A program made the position numbers and the translations under genes. 64,000 nt of DNA, from assembly GCF_000364605.1 (NCBI RefSeq), contig NZ_KB822584.1, positions 1-64,000 on the forward strand. Direction: 5' to 3'. The stretch comes from Nocardioides sp. Iso805N. GTDB lineage: Bacteria > Actinomycetota > Actinomycetes > Propionibacteriales > Nocardioidaceae. This document shows, in pieces, positions 17,148 to 25,654 of this stretch (the first letter of the stretch is position 1; every line of letters begins with the position of its first letter). The notes below the pieces were generated by a model that ran no database searches, was not told the origin of the DNA, and saw nothing but the letters and a program-made list of their open reading frames with translations.

Positions 17148-18080
17148 CTACAGGCGACGGAGTCGCGCGGCCACCTCATTCCTGTCGCCGAAGGGATCGA
17201 CGGCGATCCGAACGACGCACTCTGTTCCCTCCGGGGTCAGGGCCACCTCGTCGCCGTCGTATCCCGCACCCGCCCATCGTCGGGCGAACGCGACTGCAGC
17301 GTTCCAGGTGGCAGGAGCGGAAGGGTGCCTGGTGTTCGGAAGCTCCGCGACGAGGCGCTCGACGATCGCCGCGACCGACGTGGACACGTCCACCAGTGAT
17401 CGGTCATCCTCCCGCGCAGGAACTCGCGGGTCGAACCTCGTGCGCACGAAGCGAGCTCTCGGTCTCCTCGCTCTTCGTGGCCGCTTCGGCTGCGGCTCGT
17501 ACCCGCGAATCCACGCCTTCGCCGTGAAGTCAGCACGCTCCCCGGACAGGAGCCTCAGCGGATCAGGGTTAGTGGGCTGCTTCGCGATCACGATCGCCCA
17601 CCTCCACGCTTTCCGGACCGGCTCGGGGAGGTCGAGTTCGTCCCACAAATCAACGAGCAGCGGGCCGTCGACCCACCGGATCATCTGCTGCGGCAGCCCA
17701 CATCGGACCAGCTGCTCGTAGACGCCCTTGCGCTGCTCACGGTCCCGCATATCCCACTGCTTCATCGAGCCGTCGTTGATGAGGTCCGGAATGTCGAGGG
17801 TTGCGAAGCAATCGGGCATGTCGACGTTCCAGAGCAGGTTCGGCACCCAGAACGGGTCCACCCCGGGCACCCGATGCTCGACCCAGTCGATGTGGAGACA
17901 GAGATTCAGGTTGCACCCCGCCGCTTCGACGATCCGCGAAGCCACCTTGAGGCTCGGGGACTTCAGACCTCGTTCGTACGCCGACAACGCCGCCTGCGAC
18001 GTACCGGCCTTCGCGGCGAGCTCCGCCTGCGTGAGACCCCGGTGCCGTCGGGCGATTTCGAGCAGATATGCCCGCTCCAT
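17148..18080 (-). CDS. XRE-family transcriptional regulator with C-terminal domain
   Basis: From the ATG at 18080 this is 310 residues. Residues about 5-60 are a classic XRE helix-turn-helix (RHRGLTQAELAAKAGTSQAA, then SAYERGLKSPSLKVASRI). The remaining 240 residues are Trp-rich and unrecognised (DPFWVPNLLWNVDMPDCFA, WDMRDREQRKGVYEQL), with a basic RPRRARRPRARF segment. It looks like a regulator fused to a toxin- or antitoxin-like domain. It converges with the relaxase gene and diverges from the excisionase-like pair; the 110 bases between 18080 and 18191 should carry both promoters. Confidence 0.75.
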   Translation of the reverse strand: MERAYLLEIARRHRGLTQAELAAKAGTSQAALSAYERGLKSPSLKVASRIVEAAGCNLNLCLHIDWVEHRVPGVDPFWVPNLLWNVDMPDCFATLDIPDLINDGSMKQWDMRDREQRKGVYEQLVRCGLPQQMIRWVDGPLLVDLWDELDLPEPVRKAWRWAIVIAKQPTNPDPLRLLSGERADFTAKAWIRGYEPQPKRPRRARRPRARFVRTRFDPRVPAREDDRSLVDVSTSVAAIVERLVAELPNTRHPSAPATWNAAVAFARRWAGAGYDGDEVALTPEGTECVVRIAVDPFGDRNEVAARLRRL

Positions 18081-18190
18081 CTGTCGACGGTATACCCGAT
18101 CGGACCTATTCGGGCCCCTGGCTGGGGCGACCCACACACCTACCTGTCGCCTCGCGCGGTCCTCGCGGGAGTGTGCCCACAGGAGGAACC

Positions 18191-18436
18191 ATGAACAACG
18201 TGCAAGACCTGCGCTTCCACGAGCGCCACGACGACGAGCTGCTCACCCTCGACGACGTGGCCGCCATCCTGATGACCCCGGTCAACACCGTCCGCTGGTG
18301 GCGCCAGATCGGCACCGGGCCGGAGTTCTTCAAGATCGGCCGCCGCCTCTACACGACCGTCGGCGACCTGCGCCGCTTCATCCGCTCACAGCGACTCGCC
18401 TCGAACGGCGTCCTGCCCAAGCCGAAGGCGGTGTGA
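18191..18436 (+). CDS. Excisionase/MerR-like helix-turn-helix protein
   Basis: This 81-residue protein starts at an ATG with a very strong ribosome binding site (AGGAGGAACC). Residues about 16-65 (LLTLDDVAAILMTPVNTVRW, then GPEFFKIGRRLYTTVGDLRR) form the winged helix of the excisionase/helix-turn-helix domain type, with the usual phenylalanine/isoleucine wing. Such proteins act as recombination directionality factors or element regulators. The stop codon overlaps the GTG of the next small HTH gene, so the two are translated together. Confidence 0.8.
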   Translation: MNNVQDLRFHERHDDELLTLDDVAAILMTPVNTVRWWRQIGTGPEFFKIGRRLYTTVGDLRRFIRSQRLASNGVLPKPKAV

Positions 18437-18750
18437 GCGCGATGCACTGGCCGCCGGATGCGGCAGCAGACACAGACCCACGGCACGTCTTCCTCGACGC
18501 CCACGACGTGATGGCGCGCTACGGCTGGGGCAAGACCCGGGGCTACCAGCACCTCAAGGACCGCACCTTGGTGCCGGCGCCTGTCATGACGCACCCCGAC
18601 CGCTGGCGCCTCGACCAGCTGCTGGCGTACGAGGAGAAGCGGATCGCGCTCGCGGAGGCTGCGCTCGAGGCTCTCCTCGCGCCGCAGCGCGCCACGGCGG
18701 ACATCAGCGACTTGCTCCCCCAACCCAAGCGACGACCGCGATCGGCATGA
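18433..18750 (+). CDS. Second small DNA-binding protein coupled to the excisionase-like gene
   Basis: The GTG at 18433 overlaps the upstream stop codon (GTGA) and yields 105 residues; an ATG at 18442 is also possible. FLDAHDVMARYGWGKTRGYQ, then a wing-like PDRWRLDQLLAYEEKRI resemble the same winged-helix class, followed by an Ala/Glu helix and a basic Arg/Pro tail. Paired small HTH proteins of this kind are typical of actinobacterial integrative elements, usually next to the integrase and replication initiator. Here the nearest integrase is the broken one 8 kb away. Confidence 0.65.
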   Translation: MSAMHWPPDAAADTDPRHVFLDAHDVMARYGWGKTRGYQHLKDRTLVPAPVMTHPDRWRLDQLLAYEEKRIALAEAALEALLAPQRATADISDLLPQPKRRPRSA

Positions 18751-18803
18751 GGCGCGACCAATTCGCCATCGTATGAGCTACTCAACTAGCAGGCGCAGCC
18801 ACC

Positions 18804-19886
18804 TCACTCCGGGCGGGTCAGCACGTCCAGGAACTCGTGGTTGACGAAGAGGAGCTCTCTTCCGACCTTGACGTCGCTGAGCAGGCCGGCGGAGACCAAC
18901 GCGTGCAGCCACGACGAAGCGGTCTGCCGCGAGACTTCGCATCGCCCGGCGACGGCGCTGATGCGGCAGTAGGGTTGCTCGAAGAGCACGTCGAGGAACT
19001 GTGCGTCGCGCCCGCCCGGGGTGGCCGCACGTGCTCTCTCGGCGATGTCATCCTGACAGGCGCGGATGGACCCGACCTTCCTGATTGTGGAGGTCGCAGA
19101 CTCGCGGACGACATCGAGCATGTAGAGGATCCACTCGATCCACGCGCCTTCAGCGGTCACCGCGCGCAACAGCCGGTAGTAGTCGTTCTTCCGAGCGATG
19201 ATCGCGCGCGAGAGATAAAGGATCGGGTCGTCGAGCAGTCCTGCTTCGATAAGCATCAGGATGTTGATGACACGGCCCGTGCGACCGTTGCCGTCGTGGA
19301 ACGGGTGGATCGCCTCGAACTGATAGTGGGCGACCGCCATCCTGACCAGCGGATCAAGGTCGTCTTCTGCATGGATGAAGCGCTCCCAGGCCGAGAGTTT
19401 CTCCCGGATGACGCCAGCGCCTTCCGGCGGCGCATAGACGATCTCGCGCGTTGTCGGGTTCGCGATCCGCGTGCCCGGGACAGCACGCACGTCCATCTCG
19501 CGGCCGTGCAACTCCGAGCAGATCCTGGACGCAGTCGTCGCCGTGAGCGGCCGGTTCCTGATCGAGTCCACGCCGGCGAAGAGCGCGCTCCGATAGCGAA
19601 GTGCTTCCTTAGTCGCATGATCGCCACCGCCAGACTCGACGTGCTTGAAGAGCTCGTCTGCTGTCGTGACGATGTTCTCGATCTCGGAGCTCGCCTGCGC
19701 CTCGAGCAGCGGGACGGCGTGGATGAGGATGTTGGGGTTCGGCAGCAGCCGGGCCGCCTGAGCAAGCGTCGCCAGCGCCGTGCGGGCCTCGACCGTCGCC
19801 TTGAGAACGACCTTGGGCTCAAGATCGAAGCCCTCCGGCGGCAGCGGCGGCAGAGCGTTGAAGGGAACCTCGGGGCTCCAGCTCAC
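18804..19886 (-). CDS. Class II Fic family protein with C-terminal HTH
   Basis: This 360-residue protein has the Fic motif HPFHDGNGRTGR at 194-205, which transfers AMP or another nucleotide moiety to target proteins. SSEIEN at 66-71 fits the (S/T)xxxE(G/N) inhibitory motif, placing it in class II where the N-terminal helix blocks ATP binding. Residues about 290-350 (CRISAVAGRCEVSRQTASSW) form a winged HTH, so it may bind its own promoter. The GTG start at 19886 is embedded in an operator half-site. Fic proteins with this layout are common on mobile elements and can be stand-alone regulators or toxins. Confidence 0.9.
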   Translation of the reverse strand: MSWSPEVPFNALPPLPPEGFDLEPKVVLKATVEARTALATLAQAARLLPNPNILIHAVPLLEAQASSEIENIVTTADELFKHVESGGGDHATKEALRYRSALFAGVDSIRNRPLTATTASRICSELHGREMDVRAVPGTRIANPTTREIVYAPPEGAGVIREKLSAWERFIHAEDDLDPLVRMAVAHYQFEAIHPFHDGNGRTGRVINILMLIEAGLLDDPILYLSRAIIARKNDYYRLLRAVTAEGAWIEWILYMLDVVRESATSTIRKVGSIRACQDDIAERARAATPGGRDAQFLDVLFEQPYCRISAVAGRCEVSRQTASSWLHALVSAGLLSDVKVGRELLFVNHEFLDVLTRPE

Positions 19887-19948
19887 GTGTTAGCTCCTTC
19901 AACGCATCCGAAAGACGTGTTAGGTATTTTGGAGAAACCTAACACGTC
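19885..19948. promoter_or_regulatory. Palindromic operator in front of the Fic gene
   Basis: A perfect 12-base inverted repeat (GACGTGTTAGGT at 19914-19925, ACCTAACACGTC at 19937-19948, 11-base spacer) lies 28 bases upstream of the Fic start codon. A third half-site, ACGTGTTAG, occurs at 19885-19893 and overlaps the GTG start codon. The spacer is A/T-rich and could contain a -10 element. Three copies of one motif around the start of a gene whose product ends in an HTH argues for autorepression. Who binds it is inference. Confidence 0.65.
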
Positions 19949-20045
19949 GCCGAGATCTGTTAAGTCTGTCGACACGAGCGCCGGCCGTGGCTGGCAAGCG
20001 TCACAGTCGGGCGGCGTACGTCGAGTGCAACCACGTCCTGCGTCG

Positions 20046-20095
20046 AGCTACTGCAATCTACTGAAACAATTTGCCGCTAGATCTTTCCAGTAGCT
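20046..20095. promoter_or_regulatory. Inverted/direct repeat cluster upstream of the gene at 20135
   Basis: AGCTACTG at 20046-20053 and CAGTAGCT at 20088-20095 form an 8-base inverted repeat around an A/T-rich stretch, and CTACTG recurs 11 bases later in direct orientation. The cluster lies 40 bases before the start codon of the following gene. An operator is plausible; nothing in the sequence names the regulator. Confidence 0.3.
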
Positions 20096-20134
20096 GCCAC
20101 CAGAAGCGCGCCCACTCTCTGAGAGACTGCCCGC

Positions 20135-21379
20135 ATGGTTGCGGTTCCGACGACCGGTTTGGCTGACGACGTCCTCCCACTGATCCGGAGCCGGGGCGAC
20201 CTGTACCGCTGGAGCGCGGCGAATGCTCACGGCTACGACATGCACCAGGCGATCGACATCCTGGAGCAGGACACGGTCGCCGGACCGGCGGAGCGCTATG
20301 CGGTCACGCACAAGGCATTGACGAGCGCGATCAAGGTCATCGCGCGCGCGGACGACTCCAGCGGGATCATCGGCGACGCATGCCGCCGACTGCTCGACCT
20401 CCATCCGCGCATAGCAGCCGCGGCTCAGATCAAGCCGTCGAAGCTGATCGACTGGATGATCAAGTTCCAGTTCGACGACAGCGACGTCGACTACTTCGAG
20501 CTCGACATCGCGGCGTATGCCCCAGCCCTGGGCGCCGAAGGTGTCTCCGCCTACCGCAACCGCCTCGCCGAGATCGAAGCGAGCCTCGGCCCGCGCCCGA
20601 GCCGCGAGGACCGCTGGCAGTCGAGCAATTCGCACGCCTGGTTCACCCTCGACTGGAACGCCAAGCGCCTCGCCGTCCTCGACCGCGATATCGACGCCAT
20701 CATCCGCACCCACGTCCGCGATCGGAAGGTCGCCGCGTGGTTCACCGACACTGCTGAGGCGTTCGAGGAGATCGGCGAGTACGCCCTTGCCATCGACTGG
20801 GCCCGTCAGGCCACTGAGTTCGGCCTCGGGCACCAGTCCGTCACCGCGTCGCGCTACTGGATCAAGCTGCTCGAGACGCATCGGCCGGCCGACGTACGGG
20901 CCGCGCGACTCTTCCTCTTCCGGCGATGGCCGAACTCATCGACGGCAACGGAGCTCCATCGCGCCGCAGGAGACGACTGGCCCATATACCGCGACGAGGC
21001 GATGGCCGCGCTCTCGCGCCAGCCGTATGACGCCGTGACGTTCATCCTCCGCGCCCTCGGCGACGCCCGAGCCGCGTGGCAACTCGCCCATGACCTCTGC
21101 CTCGACGACGACCATGGATGGGCGGCGCTCGTCGAGGAGTACGAGAAGATCGACCGGCTCGCCGTCCTACCGGTCCACGAGCGCCTCGTCCGCAACACGC
21201 TGACGAACACCGGCGCGGAGCACTACCGCCGTGCAGCCGTCCGCCTGGCCCGGATGCGCACGCTGGCAGCGGACACGACCGAGGCTGCGAACGTCGATGA
21301 ACTGATCACGGAACTACGAGAGGAGCACAAGCGCCGACCTCGGCTGCAGCAGGAGTTCACCCGGGTCGGACTACCCTGA
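20135..21379 (+). CDS. Hypothetical helical-repeat protein (DUF6880-like at most)
   Basis: This 414-residue soluble protein is almost all alpha-helical, with repeats such as FEEIGEYALAIDWARQATEF and LGDARAAWQLAHDL that look like TPR or HEAT-type helices. Parts resemble the tail shared by SWIM-zinc-finger and DUF6880 proteins, but I am unsure. There is no catalytic motif and no signal peptide. It sits alone between the Fic gene (divergent) and a long gene-free stretch. Uptake as a defence accessory is possible from context only. Confidence 0.6.
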   Translation: MVAVPTTGLADDVLPLIRSRGDLYRWSAANAHGYDMHQAIDILEQDTVAGPAERYAVTHKALTSAIKVIARADDSSGIIGDACRRLLDLHPRIAAAAQIKPSKLIDWMIKFQFDDSDVDYFELDIAAYAPALGAEGVSAYRNRLAEIEASLGPRPSREDRWQSSNSHAWFTLDWNAKRLAVLDRDIDAIIRTHVRDRKVAAWFTDTAEAFEEIGEYALAIDWARQATEFGLGHQSVTASRYWIKLLETHRPADVRAARLFLFRRWPNSSTATELHRAAGDDWPIYRDEAMAALSRQPYDAVTFILRALGDARAAWQLAHDLCLDDDHGWAALVEEYEKIDRLAVLPVHERLVRNTLTNTGAEHYRRAAVRLARMRTLAADTTEAANVDELITELREEHKRRPRLQQEFTRVGLP

Positions 21380-21592
21380 GCATGCCCCAATCCGCTGCCA
21401 CCGGCCGCTACATTGCGACCTCGCCGGACGTTCGGGGAGGCCCGAAATGGCGCAATTCCGGCGTGCCACTGGTTTGCGTGAACGTAAAAAACTGATGCAC
21501 GAGGTGATACACGAGGGCCCGGAAACAGTGTCCTCCGGCGGCATTAGTTGAAACTGAACGGACCGGCAAATGCCCTCTGACCTGCGGTTTCG

Positions 21593-21700
21593 TCAAAGTC
21601 CGTCAACGACCAAAAATCGCTCGGGGTCTTGGCACCAGTGACACGCTGCGGATCCGACGCTCAACAGGACGGGAATGCCGTTCGCTTCATTGCGTTGCCG
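21593..21700 (-). pseudogene. Possible relic of a DUF255/YyaL-type thioredoxin-domain protein
   Basis: The frame reads NEANGIPVLLSVGSAACHWC and then QDPERF before a stop codon at 21593. The block PVLLSVGxxxCHWC closely resembles the conserved thioredoxin-like motif of the DUF255 (spermatogenesis-associated protein 20/YyaL) family, whose members are about 650 residues long. Only this motif is left, without a plausible start and with an early stop, so it would be a fragment. The match is from memory of the family motif and could be chance. Confidence 0.3.
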
Positions 21701-21836
21701 CCGCCCCCTGAACATGCAGGTTGGAGATTCGCGAGTCGCTGAGCTTCCGGGCCTTGCCCCGATCGTGCGACGGCCCGGCCCCCTGGGCGGGGACGTGACC
21801 GTTGGACTGCCGCGCCTCCGCCGGTCGCGAGAAATG

Positions 21837-21876
21837 GGTTGGTGGCCTACCCCTGACAAGGAGTAGGCCACCAACC
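21837..21876 (-). terminator. Long perfect hairpin downstream of the secreted Ig-like gene
   Basis: GGTTGGTGGCCTAC (21837-21850) and GTAGGCCACCAACC (21863-21876) form a perfect 14-base-pair stem with a 12-base loop, 40 bases past the stop codon of the secreted protein gene. There is no strong U tract, which is common for actinobacterial terminators. The stem would also serve transcripts coming from the other side. Confidence 0.7.
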
Positions 21877-21916
21877 GGTGCGCCTTGTGCTTAGTAGCTA
21901 AGAGGCGACGAAGTTG

Positions 21917-23926
21917 TCACTTCTTCACGGGCAGGACAGCCCGGACCGATACCGGATATCCCTGCCCAGCACGGGGCTTCAACGTCACCGTCAACGGGTA
22001 CTTGCCTGCCTTCTTCGGGGTCACGACACTCACCGAACGGGCTGCGGTCTTGTGTGCCTTCACCTTGCTGACGTTCCAGCAAGCGGAGCGGCCATGAATG
22101 TGCAGCCCCTTCGCGGGAACGATCCGGAAGCCCTTAGCGACCTGCACGCACGCCGACACATTCGTGGCCGTGATGACCCCTAGGTTCGAAGCAGCGACAC
22201 GGTAGGTGACCTTGTGGTCCGCCTCGAACGTTGATGCCTTCTTCGACGGTCGAGCTGCCAGCGAGAACACTGTCTTCTTCGGCACGGCAACCTGCAGCGT
22301 GCGCGAGGTCAGTACCGACTTAGCGCCCGTAAGTGCGTCCACCCCGTTCAGGGCTGCGGGCACAGACAGGGTCTTGCCTGCCAACGACGCAGGCAGGGAG
22401 AACCGCAGGACGACAGACAACTGCGTCCCGGCGGCATACGAGCCGAAGTTGCACGTGACCTTGCCGGAAGCGACGGGGCAAGCCATCGTCCGGGTCGTGC
22501 GGACCGGTGTTGCCGACACAGCTGCGGCAGCAGCGGAAGACCTACTCGTGGACGCACGGCCGGCCGAGGCAACCGGGAGCGCGCTCGTGGCGGCGGTGAT
22601 GGTCGCAGTCGGCGCACCCAGGCTCCCCGCCATGGTCAAGGAGACCGAGGATGTCGACGACAGGGTGGCTGCGAGAGTGGTGCTCGCCGTGCCGACGGGC
22701 TGGGACGTGGCGATGGTCGCAGGCTGCATCGGGAAGTTCATCGTCGTGGACGCGACCGGGGTGGTCTGGTAGCGCCCCGTATCGGCGGGCGTGAACACGC
22801 CCGAGAACGCCAAGCTGAACGTCGTGGCTCCGGTCATCCCAATCTTCGCCCCTGGAATGGCCACCTGCGACGGGAGCATGTTGGGGCTCACCCGGAACGG
22901 CGCCCCTAGCGGTTGCGTGCCCTGGAACAGCTGAACCTGGCCGCTGACAGACTCCTCATGCGGGCCCAACGCGACCACGCCCACCATCACGCTGGCGCCA
23001 TCACTGCTCACCTTCCCGCCAGTGAACCGCACCGTCACCGGCAGCTGTGTAGTCGTCGTGATCGTCCGCTCCCACGTACCCAACGAGCCGTCACTCGTGC
23101 TCAACACCAGGCGTACTGAATGGGCGGCCTGCAACGCGGCGTACGGATCGGGAACGGTCGGCGTGCCGACGAGGGACCAGTCCTTCCCCACGTACTGGGA
23201 CGAGGGCCACGGGTCGGAAGCCGAGAGGCCCAACGGGACTCCGTCTGCGAAGACATTCAGGTGGACAGCGCTGCTGGGAACGCCGGACGCGTGCGACCAC
23301 GAACCCAAGAACACCATCCGGCTCCCGCCCCCGGCGGGCAGAACGTACTGCTCACCGTCCGCGAACGACCAACCCACACCCATCCCACTGAAGGCAACCA
23401 GCAGCTTCGGCGTCTCCACCGCAATGACCGGCTGAGTCAGCTGAACCGGAGCCGACTCAGACGCCGAGAACTCCGTGTCGTAGATGTTCAGGCCGTCGTA
23501 CGGCGAGTAGTTCGCGGCCAGGAACAGCGACGCGTCCTTGTTCAAGAACGGGAGGAGCGCCCGCGTGACCGTCACGTTGATAGACGCATCCCCCGATGCG
23601 TCGACTGCCGCATCGCCCAGGTAGACGTCACTCGGGGTCAGGCTCGGATCCACGTAGGTGTCGGCTCCCCACAGCTGCTCCGCCGTGTCGGCTGCGTCGA
23701 AGGAGACTCGACCCTGAGGGACCGTGCCGCCATCGGCGCCAACGTGGGCAGTCAACGTGACCGACTGGCCGGCCACCAGGGTGCCGGGGCTGGACAGCGT
23801 CGTCTGCGTCAAGGCGGGGGCCGTGGCAGCAGATGCTGCGCCGCCAGTCGAGAGAGCGCCAAGTGTGAGCGCGGCGGCAGCGACACTGGCAAGGACGCGC
23901 CACGATAGGCGGGGAGAAGACAGCAC
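21917..23926 (-). CDS. Large secreted protein with Ig-like/DUF11-like domains
   Basis: The GTG at 23926 starts a 669-residue protein with a signal peptide (basic SPRLSWR, then VLASVAAAALTLGALSTGGA, AxA site near 33). The mature part is Thr/Ser/Val-rich beta-sandwich sequence. One N-terminal Ig-like domain (TQTTLSSPGTLVAGQSVTLT) is of the bacterial Ig-like (Big_3-type) kind, and the C-terminal 120 residues (VTYRVAASNLGVITATNVSA) resemble a DUF11 repeat with a pair of Cys. No LPXTG motif or C-terminal helix is seen, so it is probably released or loosely wall-bound. It is an odd cargo for a defence-like region and may mark its edge. Confidence 0.75.
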   Translation of the reverse strand: MLSSPRLSWRVLASVAAAALTLGALSTGGAASAATAPALTQTTLSSPGTLVAGQSVTLTAHVGADGGTVPQGRVSFDAADTAEQLWGADTYVDPSLTPSDVYLGDAAVDASGDASINVTVTRALLPFLNKDASLFLAANYSPYDGLNIYDTEFSASESAPVQLTQPVIAVETPKLLVAFSGMGVGWSFADGEQYVLPAGGGSRMVFLGSWSHASGVPSSAVHLNVFADGVPLGLSASDPWPSSQYVGKDWSLVGTPTVPDPYAALQAAHSVRLVLSTSDGSLGTWERTITTTTQLPVTVRFTGGKVSSDGASVMVGVVALGPHEESVSGQVQLFQGTQPLGAPFRVSPNMLPSQVAIPGAKIGMTGATTFSLAFSGVFTPADTGRYQTTPVASTTMNFPMQPATIATSQPVGTASTTLAATLSSTSSVSLTMAGSLGAPTATITAATSALPVASAGRASTSRSSAAAAAVSATPVRTTRTMACPVASGKVTCNFGSYAAGTQLSVVLRFSLPASLAGKTLSVPAALNGVDALTGAKSVLTSRTLQVAVPKKTVFSLAARPSKKASTFEADHKVTYRVAASNLGVITATNVSACVQVAKGFRIVPAKGLHIHGRSACWNVSKVKAHKTAARSVSVVTPKKAGKYPLTVTLKPRAGQGYPVSVRAVLPVKK

Positions 23927-24224
23927 AGAGAACTCCGAACGTCAGCAGGGAAACCAAGCAACCCCTTAGGTCGGCCCGGAAGGTCCCTTCATGAGCGGAC
24001 CTACCACACCGTGTTGTCGAAACCGTCAGGTTGCGCCCAGCCGGCTCGTCCCGGCTCGTTCGGTCTCGTTGCACGGAGTGTCATGACACATCGTCCTGCC
24101 TGGAGCGTGCCTAAGTGCCTGGTACGAGGTCAGGACGAGCGACAGCACCGCGGCACTGACGATCGTCGTGAACCGCGTTCGGTCGGGACGGCGGTCAGCG
24201 CCGGCGGCGCAGCGCTCGGATCCG
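23927..24224. other. Gene-free stretch at the probable edge of the accessory region
   Basis: No gene is seen in these 298 bases. A perfect 12-base palindrome GTGTCATGACAC occurs at 24078-24089. The promoter of the large secreted protein gene must lie near 23930-24000. To the right the genes look like stable chromosome, to the left they look acquired. No tRNA gene or obvious attachment-site repeat was found here. Confidence 0.35.
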
Positions 24225-24767
24225 TCAGCGAGTCGGTGGTGGAGGCGAGCCAGGTGGCGCGTACGTCGGATGCCCCGCCGCGCCCGACCCCGGCGCGCCC
24301 GACCCGGGCCCACCCGCACCCGGCGGCAAGGGCGCGGGAGCGTAGACGCGCGCCGCGGCGGCTCGTTCGTCTCGCTCGATCAGCCGGCCGAGCCACTCGA
24401 GAGCCGTGTGCACTGCCCAGGCCCCGAAGGCGTAGACGAGCATCGCGAACAGGACCGACGTGTCGAGCACGGCACCGACGTTCTGATTGCCGCTCAGGCC
24501 CAGGTCGATCGGGGTGAACATGCCCCGGAACGGCTCCATCGCGCGGTCCAGCGAGCGATAGACCCAGGCGACGAACGACGCATCCGGGTTGGCGCCGAAG
24601 AGCAGCAGCACGAACCCGAGCGTCAGGACCACCTCGGTGATCAGGAGATAGGCGTAGACGAGCCACACCAGGGCCCGGATCCCGAGCAGCACGACATGAC
24701 GCTGCGGATGTGGACGGGCGGGCGGGACCGGTGGCCCGGCAGGCGGAGGGGCGGTGGGCATGGCCAT
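24225..24767 (-). CDS. YggT-like membrane protein
   Basis: This 180-residue protein has a Pro-rich N-terminus, two membrane helices (about 28-58), then FVAWVYRSLDRAMEPFRGMF followed by a third helix with LDTSVLFAMLVYAFGAWAVH. The phrase SxxxPFRGMFxPI is characteristic of the YggT family of small membrane proteins, found in cell-division gene clusters and in osmotic-stress contexts. The C-terminus is a Pro/Gly-rich cytoplasmic tail. An alternative start lies at ATG 24761. Function remains unknown; the family name rests on pattern recognition. Confidence 0.6.
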   Translation of the reverse strand: MAMPTAPPPAGPPVPPARPHPQRHVVLLGIRALVWLVYAYLLITEVVLTLGFVLLLFGANPDASFVAWVYRSLDRAMEPFRGMFTPIDLGLSGNQNVGAVLDTSVLFAMLVYAFGAWAVHTALEWLGRLIERDERAAAARVYAPAPLPPGAGGPGSGAPGSGAAGHPTYAPPGSPPPPTR

Positions 24768-24847
24768 GATCAGACGTCACCAGCCCGAAGCGCCGCTGAC
24801 CTCGCCCGAAGCGGGTGGTCTGGGACACCGGCCGGCGACGTGCGCCG

Positions 24848-25567
24848 TCACTCCGGGCAGCCGTCGAGCACCTTCGCGATCGCATCGTGCTCGGCCCGCG
24901 TCACCCACAGCCCGTAGGCCCGCTTCACCGCGACCTGACGTGCGACGTACGCACACCGGAAGGGCTTGTACGGCGGCAGCCAGGTGGCGGCGTCGCCATC
25001 GCGCTTGGACTCGTTCAGCGGGCCGCTGACGGCGAGCAGCTCGCGCGGGTCGTTGGCGAACGCGCGCCGTTGCTCCGGGGTCCACCGCTGCGCACCCTTC
25101 TGCCAGGCGTCGCCGAGCGCGACCACGTGGTCGATCTGGACGGCGGTGCTGGTGCCGACGCCGCGAACGAAGTCGATCATGGTGGCACCGTAGGGGTCAC
25201 GCAGGGTGCCGGCGAGGACCACGCAGCCGTGGGTGCCGGCCTTCAGCACCACATCGGTCAGGTCGCGGCGCAGCACGTCGTTGCGGGTGTCGCAGCCGTT
25301 GTGTCCCCACTGGTCGCCGGTGTCGTCGCTCCACGCCGGCCCGAACGCGTCCCTGTCGTAGCCGGTCATCGGGGCCCTGCCCTTGATCGGCAGCGCGGCC
25401 AGGTCGGCGCGGGCCGTGGATGTGTCGACCGCGACATCGATCGGCGCCGTCCCTGACCGCGCGGAGGCGACGTCGCCCGGCCGCACGGTGCTCGACGGCA
25501 CCGTCGCGCAGCCGCCGAGGAGGGCGAGCGGCAGGACGCACATGAGGAGCAGGGCGAGCCGGGTCAT
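24848..25567 (-). CDS. Secreted HNH-family nuclease lipoprotein (DUF1524-type)
   Basis: This 239-residue protein begins with a lipoprotein signal (LALLLMCVLPLALLGGC, lipobox LGGC with Cys at about 20). The mature part has DRDAFGPAWSDDTGD, GCDTRNDVLRRDL, the catalytic-like IDHVVALGDAWQKGAQRW block and NESKRDGDAA, the arrangement of the DUF1524/GmrSD-type HNH domain common in actinobacterial secreted proteins. It is expected to be a membrane-tethered extracellular nuclease with a role in nucleic-acid scavenging or competition. Four Cys could form two disulfides. It stands 80 bases upstream of the YggT-like gene. Confidence 0.8.
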   Translation of the reverse strand: MTRLALLLMCVLPLALLGGCATVPSSTVRPGDVASARSGTAPIDVAVDTSTARADLAALPIKGRAPMTGYDRDAFGPAWSDDTGDQWGHNGCDTRNDVLRRDLTDVVLKAGTHGCVVLAGTLRDPYGATMIDFVRGVGTSTAVQIDHVVALGDAWQKGAQRWTPEQRRAFANDPRELLAVSGPLNESKRDGDAATWLPPYKPFRCAYVARQVAVKRAYGLWVTRAEHDAIAKVLDGCPE

Positions 25568-25654
25568 GGGCGAAGCCTGCCAGCGAGCACCGACAGTCTC
25601 AGCCGCCGGCCCGGCCCCCGCCCAGCCCCGGGCCAGGAGCGGCCCACGAGCGAC

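Larger units (their letters stand above)
21380..21916. other. Gene-poor stretch with a gene relic and a hairpin
   Basis: No intact gene is seen in these 537 bases. They hold a short frame resembling part of a thioredoxin-like protein (21593-21700) and a strong hairpin (21837-21876), both listed separately. The remainder (21400-21590) has lower G+C than its neighbours and contains nothing I can name. Confidence 0.4.

Noticed and set aside
24078..24089. 12-base palindrome as an attachment site
   Set aside because: It is a single copy in the window and short; listed only as part of the gene-free stretch.
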